10,139 bases of DNA from Pseudomonadota bacterium. GTDB lineage: Bacteria; Desulfobacterota; Desulfobacteria; Desulfobacterales; Desulfosarcinaceae. How positions within the stretch are numbered: the stretch's first letter is position 1; each line of letters starts with the position of its first letter. The translations under genes and the position numbers were made by a program. Shown one piece after another: positions 7,196-10,139 of this stretch. The notes under the pieces are model-generated. The model was not told where the DNA came from. It saw only the letters and a list, made by a program, of their open reading frames with translations, and made no database searches. Location of the stretch: the NCBI GenBank assembly GCA_023435265.1, contig JAEYRZ010000182.1, positions 1 to 10,139 of the forward strand. Reading direction: 5' to 3'.

Positions 7196-7226
7196 ACCGG
7201 CCGTCTCCGCGATGGAAACGGCCGGT
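7196..7226. terminator. Hairpin between convergent hoxH and serC, likely bidirectional terminator
   Basis: A 9-bp stem (A plus CCGGCCGT at 7196-7204, ACGGCCGG plus T at 7218-7226) can extend after one mismatch by three more pairs (TCC with GGA) around a 5-base loop. On the plus strand it is followed by TTTAACC, a short T-tract, and then a small AAAGGA-AA-TCCTTT dyad (7234-7247) followed by T and C. It lies 105 bases past hoxH and 36 bases past the serC stop, exactly where both convergent transcripts should end. The minus-strand side has no good T-run, so termination for serC may be weaker or rely on the smaller dyad. Confidence 0.6.
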
Positions 7227-7262
7227 TTAACCTAAAGGAAATCCTTTTCTAATTGAAAGCCG

Positions 7263-8351
7263 CTATCCGTTGCGGCGTTCGAACTCCTTCATGAACGCCA
7301 CCAGCGCCTGCACCGCCTTGATGTCCGTGGCGTTGTAGAGCGAGGCGCGGCAGCCGCCGACCGAGCGGTGGCCCTTCAAGCCTCCCAGATCCGCCGCCAG
7401 CGCCTCGGCCACGAACTTCTTCTCGAGTTCTTCGCTGGGCAGCCGGAAGGTGACGTTCATCTGCGAGCGGCTGTCGGCGTCGGCCGTGCCGCGGTAGAAG
7501 CCGCCGGCATCGATCAGACCGTAGAGCAGGTCGGCCTTGGCCGTGTTGCGGGCGGCCATTTTCTCCAATCCGCCGACGGTTTCCTCCAGCCACTTGAGCA
7601 CCAGCTGCACGGTGTAGACCGCGAAGCAGGGCGGGGTGTTGTACATGGAGTTCTTCTCGGCGTGGGTGGTGTACTTGAGCATGGTGGGCAGGTCGGGCGG
7701 CGTGCGCTCGAGCAGGTCGTCGCGGATGATCACCATGCACACGCCGGCCGGGCCGATGTTCTTCTGGGCGCCGGCGTAGATCAGGCCGCAGCGTGGGGCG
7801 TCGAAGGGACGCGAGAGGAAGTCCGAGGACATGTCGGCCACGAGCGGTACGCGGCCGGTGTCGGGCAGCGCCGACCACTGGGTGCCCTTGATGGTGTTGT
7901 TGGTGGTGATGTGGGCGTAGACCGCCTCGGGCGAAAATTCGATCCCTTTGGGGATGTAGGCGAAGTTGCGGTCTTCCGAGGAGGCGGCCACGCGGATGTT
8001 CTTGCCCTGAATTTTGGCTTCCTTGATCGCCTTGGTGGACCAGGTGCCGGTGTTGACGTAGTCGGCCGGCTGCGTTCCGGTCAAGAGGTTCATCGGCACC
8101 ATGGCGAACTGCAGGCTGGCGCCGCCCTGCAGGAACAAAACATGGTAGTTTTCGCCGAGTTTCAAGATGCGTCTGGTGCGCGCCACGGCGTCTTCGATCA
8201 CCTCGTCGAACCATTTGGAGCGGTGGCTGATTTCCATGATCGACATGCCGGAACCGGCGAAGTTGAGAAAGTTCTCCCTGATTTCTTCCAGAACGGGTTC
8301 GGGCAGCGCCGCGGGTCCGGCGTTGAAGTTGTGAATGCGATGGGTTTTCAT
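7263..8351 (-). CDS. serC: Phosphoserine aminotransferase SerC
   Basis: SerC (362 residues, the usual family length) is a cytoplasmic PLP enzyme that transaminates 3-phosphohydroxypyruvate with glutamate to give 3-phosphoserine in serine synthesis; in many bacteria it also acts in PLP synthesis. The N-terminus HNFNAGPAALPEPVLEE (about 6-22) is diagnostic. The PLP lysine is K197 in AGAQKNIGPAG, with W104 (NTGTW) and D173 (LVADMSSDFLSRP) as cofactor contacts and GHRSVGGCRASLYNA (327-341) near the end. The start at 8351 is set by GAGGAG (complement of 8361-8366) 9 bases upstream; an in-frame ATG at 8414 would add 21 unconserved residues and cross the leader hairpin. It is a single-gene unit as far as visible, convergent with hoxH and divergent from hisD. 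serA and serB are not in the window. Confidence 0.96.
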   Translation of the reverse strand: MKTHRIHNFNAGPAALPEPVLEEIRENFLNFAGSGMSIMEISHRSKWFDEVIEDAVARTRRILKLGENYHVLFLQGGASLQFAMVPMNLLTGTQPADYVNTGTWSTKAIKEAKIQGKNIRVAASSEDRNFAYIPKGIEFSPEAVYAHITTNNTIKGTQWSALPDTGRVPLVADMSSDFLSRPFDAPRCGLIYAGAQKNIGPAGVCMVIIRDDLLERTPPDLPTMLKYTTHAEKNSMYNTPPCFAVYTVQLVLKWLEETVGGLEKMAARNTAKADLLYGLIDAGGFYRGTADADSRSQMNVTFRLPSEELEKKFVAEALAADLGGLKGHRSVGGCRASLYNATDIKAVQALVAFMKEFERRNG

Positions 8352-8372
8352 TGTGCCGCGCTCCTCTTTTAT

Positions 8373-8392
8373 GAATGACTGCGAATGACTGC
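8373..8392. repeat. Tandem 10-bp direct repeat in the serC leader
   Basis: GAATGACTGC occurs twice back to back (8373-8382 and 8383-8392). On the serC mRNA this sits just upstream of the ribosome site. It could be a small slippage duplication or a pair of binding sites; function is not evident. Confidence 0.6.
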
Positions 8393-8403
8393 CGAATCGG
8401 CGC

Positions 8404-8418
8404 CCGGGTCTCACCCGG
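8404..8418 (-). promoter_or_regulatory. Short hairpin in the predicted serC 5' leader
   Basis: CCGGGT-CTC-ACCCGG forms a 6-bp GC-rich stem with a 3-base loop, about 53 bases upstream of the serC start. It would be near the 5' end of the transcript if the predicted promoter is right, and could act as a stabilising 5' stem. No riboswitch class is recognised. Confidence 0.35.
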
Positions 8419-8429
8419 ACGAAGGGTGT

Positions 8430-8459
8430 TATCTACATTCAAGAACCCGCACAAGTCAA
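8430..8459 (-). promoter_or_regulatory. Candidate sigma-70-type promoter for serC
   Basis: On the minus strand TTGACT (8454-8459, five of six consensus bases) is followed after 18 bases by TAGATA (8430-8435, three of six). Transcription would start near 8423 and give a leader of about 70 bases containing the hairpin and the tandem repeat. The -10 match is weak. Confidence 0.35.
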
Positions 8460-8595
8460 TGCGTGTTGGATGCGGCCAGGGCGCCAGGCCTGCGGCGTTC
8501 CGGCCTGATTTGCATCTTTGCGGAGATTTCGGGTCCCAGGTTGTGAAAAAAGCAGAAATGGATTGAATAATCTCGGAAAATGACAGAATTTTTTT

Positions 8596-8610
8596 TGGCT
8601 GTCGTATTGC
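8596..8610 (+). promoter_or_regulatory. Candidate sigma-54-like (-24/-12) element upstream of hisD
   Basis: TTGGCTGT-CGTA-TTGC (starting within the T-run) places GG at 8597-8598 and GC at 8609-8610 with the exact 12-base spacing required by sigma-54, and keeps TGGC and TTGC intact. The predicted start is about 8622, leaving a 107-base leader before hisD. Sigma-54 control of histidine synthesis is not usual, so chance must be considered. I found no clearly better sigma-70 promoter in this half of the gap. Confidence 0.35.
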
Positions 8611-8728
8611 GGCCGATGGCGGCCTTCAAGGTGCTTTTGATTGTATTCCGATCTTCGAATCCTTTGCTTTCCGGCCCACGATGGCTTATGGTTCCGTCTT
8701 TGCGAGCGTTACGCTGGGAGACAGGATA

Positions 8729-10069
8729 ATGAAAATTTACCCCTATCCATCCAAGTCCGCCGATCAGTGCCTGGTCCGCATCCGGGGGCGCGAGCTTTCG
8801 TTCCGCTCCAAGGACCTGGCCGCGGTGCAGCGCATCCTGCAGGCGGTGCGCAGGAAGGGCGACGAGGCGGTGCTGAGCTACACGCGGCAGTTCGATGCGC
8901 CCGAAATGCAGCTCGGGCAGCTGGCCGTGACCCCGGCCGAAACCGCCGCCGCGCTGCGGCGGGTCGAGCCCGATGTCCGGCGGGCGCTGAACCGGGCGGC
9001 CGAACAGATCGGCGCCTTTCACCGGCAGCAGAAGCCGCGGTCCTGGATGGACACGCCCCGCGACGGTGTGATGGTCGGCCAGATGGTGCATGCGGTGGAT
9101 GCCGCCGGAATCTACGTTCCGGGCGGCAGGGGCGGCGCCACGCCCCTGATCTCTTCGGTGCTGATGACCGCCATTCCGGCCAAAATCGCGGGCGTCGGCC
9201 GCATCGTGATGGCCACGCCGCCGAGCCGCGACGGCACGGTCAGCCCCTATCTTCTGGCAGCGGCGCACAAAGCCGGCGTGGACCAGGTCTACAAGGCGGG
9301 CAGCGCCTGGGCCATCGCCGCCCTGGCCTTCGGCACGCAAACCATTCCCAAGGTCGATGTCATCGCGGGGCCGGGCAACATCTTCGTGGCCCTGGCCAAG
9401 AAGCTGGTGGCCGGCGCGGTGCGCATCGACATGATCGCCGGCCCCAGCGAAATCCTGGTCATCGCCGACGACTCGGCCGTGCCCGAGCACGTGGCCGCGG
9501 ACCTGCTGTCGCAGGCCGAGCATGACGCCCTGGCCTCGGCTATCCTGGTGACCGATTCGGCCGAAACAGCCGCGGCCGTGCAGCGCGCCCTCAAGCGGCA
9601 GACGGCCGAACTCGAGCGGCGCGAGACCGCCGAGCGCTCCCTCAAGGATTTCGGTGCGCTCTTCGTCGTACAGGACCTCGCCGCGGGCGTGGAACTGGCC
9701 AACCGCATCGCGCCCGAACATCTCGAGTTGCAGGTGCGCGACCCCTTTGCCTGGATCGGCCGCATCCGCCACGCCGGCGCCCTGTTCGTAGGGCCGCACA
9801 CGCCCGAAGCGGTGGGCGATTACGTGGCCGGGCCCAACCACGTCCTGCCCACGGCCGGTACCGCGCGTTTCTCGTCGGCCCTGTCGGTCAACGACTTCAT
9901 CAAAACCACCAGTTTGATTCATTACTCGGAAGAGGCGCTGTGCACCGAAGGACGCGATATCGTCCGCCTGGCCCAAATCGAAGGGCTCGGCGCCCACGCG
10001 CGATCGGTCGCGATCCGGCTGGCCAAACCGCGTTCCCGCAGCACTCGCAAGGAGAGGGTTGAAAAATGA
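8729..10069 (+). CDS. hisD: Histidinol dehydrogenase HisD
   Basis: HisD (446 residues, slightly over the usual 430-440) oxidises L-histidinol to L-histidine in two NAD+-dependent steps, the end of histidine synthesis. Family signatures are IYVPGG (128-133), VDVIAGPGNIFVALAKK (209-225), IDMIAGPSEIL (233-243) and AGPNHVLPT (367-375). Probable zinc ligands by homology are Q262 and H265 (SQAEHD), D364 (VGDYVAGPNH) and H423 (EGLGAHA); catalytic E330-H331 appear in IAPEHLEL. ATG 8729 is chosen because GGGAG (8716-8720) precedes it by 8 bases; the in-frame ATG at 8681 adds 16 unconserved residues. The C-terminal tail is Arg/Lys-rich. It overlaps the next gene by 4 bases and is not beside other his genes here. 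HisD homologues acting on other alcohols exist (such as the sulfopropanediol dehydrogenase HpsN), but the retained H423 and EGLGAHA motif favour true HisD. Confidence 0.9.
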   Translation: MKIYPYPSKSADQCLVRIRGRELSFRSKDLAAVQRILQAVRRKGDEAVLSYTRQFDAPEMQLGQLAVTPAETAAALRRVEPDVRRALNRAAEQIGAFHRQQKPRSWMDTPRDGVMVGQMVHAVDAAGIYVPGGRGGATPLISSVLMTAIPAKIAGVGRIVMATPPSRDGTVSPYLLAAAHKAGVDQVYKAGSAWAIAALAFGTQTIPKVDVIAGPGNIFVALAKKLVAGAVRIDMIAGPSEILVIADDSAVPEHVAADLLSQAEHDALASAILVTDSAETAAAVQRALKRQTAELERRETAERSLKDFGALFVVQDLAAGVELANRIAPEHLELQVRDPFAWIGRIRHAGALFVGPHTPEAVGDYVAGPNHVLPTAGTARFSSALSVNDFIKTTSLIHYSEEALCTEGRDIVRLAQIEGLGAHARSVAIRLAKPRSRSTRKERVEK

Positions 10070-10139
10070 GCGACAGAATCATCGACCTGCGTTCCGATAC
10101 GCTGACCCACCCGACCGCGGCCATGCGCAAGGCTATGGC
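10066..10139 (+). CDS. ltaE: Low-specificity L-threonine aldolase, 5' fragment (runs off the window)
   Basis: Only the first 24 codons are present. The peptide contains DLRSDTLTHPTAAMRKAM, which is the characteristic N-terminus of the PLP-dependent threonine aldolase / beta-eliminating lyase family (cleaves threonine or allo-threonine to glycine and acetaldehyde). The ATG overlaps the hisD stop as ATGA, and AAGGAG (10049-10054) within hisD serves as ribosome site, so it is probably translated in coupling with hisD. The catalytic lysine lies outside the window, so the exact specificity is open. Confidence 0.8.
   Translation, partial: MSDRIIDLRSDTLTHPTAAMRKAM

Larger units (their letters stand above)
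8352..8728. other. Divergent intergenic control region between serC and hisD
   Basis: This 377-bp region has no supported gene. Toward serC it holds a tandem 10-bp repeat, a short hairpin and a candidate promoter. In its middle is an imperfect dyad CAGGCC-N11-GGCCTG (8485-8507). Toward hisD there is an A/T-rich stretch with eight consecutive T (8589-8596), a sigma-54-like element, and a GGCCG-ATGG-CGGCC dyad (8611-8624) just after it. Confidence 0.75.

Noticed and set aside
8577..8586. AAAATGACAG shared between the aor upstream region (1879-1888) and the hisD upstream region
   Set aside because: Only 10 bases, without the inverted partner arm at the second site; a single such match between A/T-rich gaps can be chance.
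8589..8596. Run of eight T as a possible terminator
   Set aside because: No stable GC-rich stem directly precedes it, and no gene ends upstream on the plus strand.

Overview
The window is a dense, GC-rich stretch of bacterial chromosome. It holds one divergent pair around a redox locus, then a second divergent pair of amino-acid biosynthesis genes. The gene content (a molybdenum/tungsten aldehyde ferredoxin oxidoreductase, a complete HoxEFUYH NAD-linked [NiFe] hydrogenase and sigma-54-like promoters) suggests an anaerobic, H2-metabolising bacterium. A high-GC member of the Desulfobacterota (Deltaproteobacteria) is my best guess, but this is inference from content and style, not from a phylogenetic marker.

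Layout: (1) positions 26-1768, minus strand, encode a full-length aldehyde ferredoxin oxidoreductase family enzyme. (2) Positions 1769-2165 are a 397-bp divergent control region. It has a sigma-70-type promoter facing the oxidoreductase, bracketed by a 10-bp inverted repeat, and a sigma-54-type promoter facing the hydrogenase with a 17-bp palindrome about 120 bp upstream. (3) Positions 2166-7090, plus strand, are a tight five-gene operon hoxE-hoxF-hoxU-hoxY-hoxH. HoxEFU form the NAD(P)H:acceptor diaphorase and HoxYH the [NiFe] hydrogenase, together a group 3d bidirectional enzyme. (4) Positions 7091-7262 are a short convergent gap with a strong hairpin. (5) Positions 7263-8351, minus strand, encode serC. 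(6) Positions 8352-8728 are a second divergent control region with a possible serC promoter, a tandem 10-bp repeat in the serC leader and a sigma-54-like element facing hisD. (7) Positions 8729-10069, plus strand, encode hisD, overlapping by 4 bases the start of an L-threonine aldolase gene that runs off the window end.

How the parts may work together: the hydrogenase moves electrons between H2 and NAD(P)H, while the divergent oxidoreductase moves electrons between aldehydes/acids and a low-potential carrier, usually ferredoxin. Their adjacency suggests fermentative or syntrophic redox balancing, but no ferredoxin, hydrogenase maturation or pterin-cofactor gene lies in the window. I see no mobile element, CRISPR array, tRNA or rRNA. 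No individual gene is of an unknown family. The more interesting material is the regulatory architecture and the pairing of the two redox systems.
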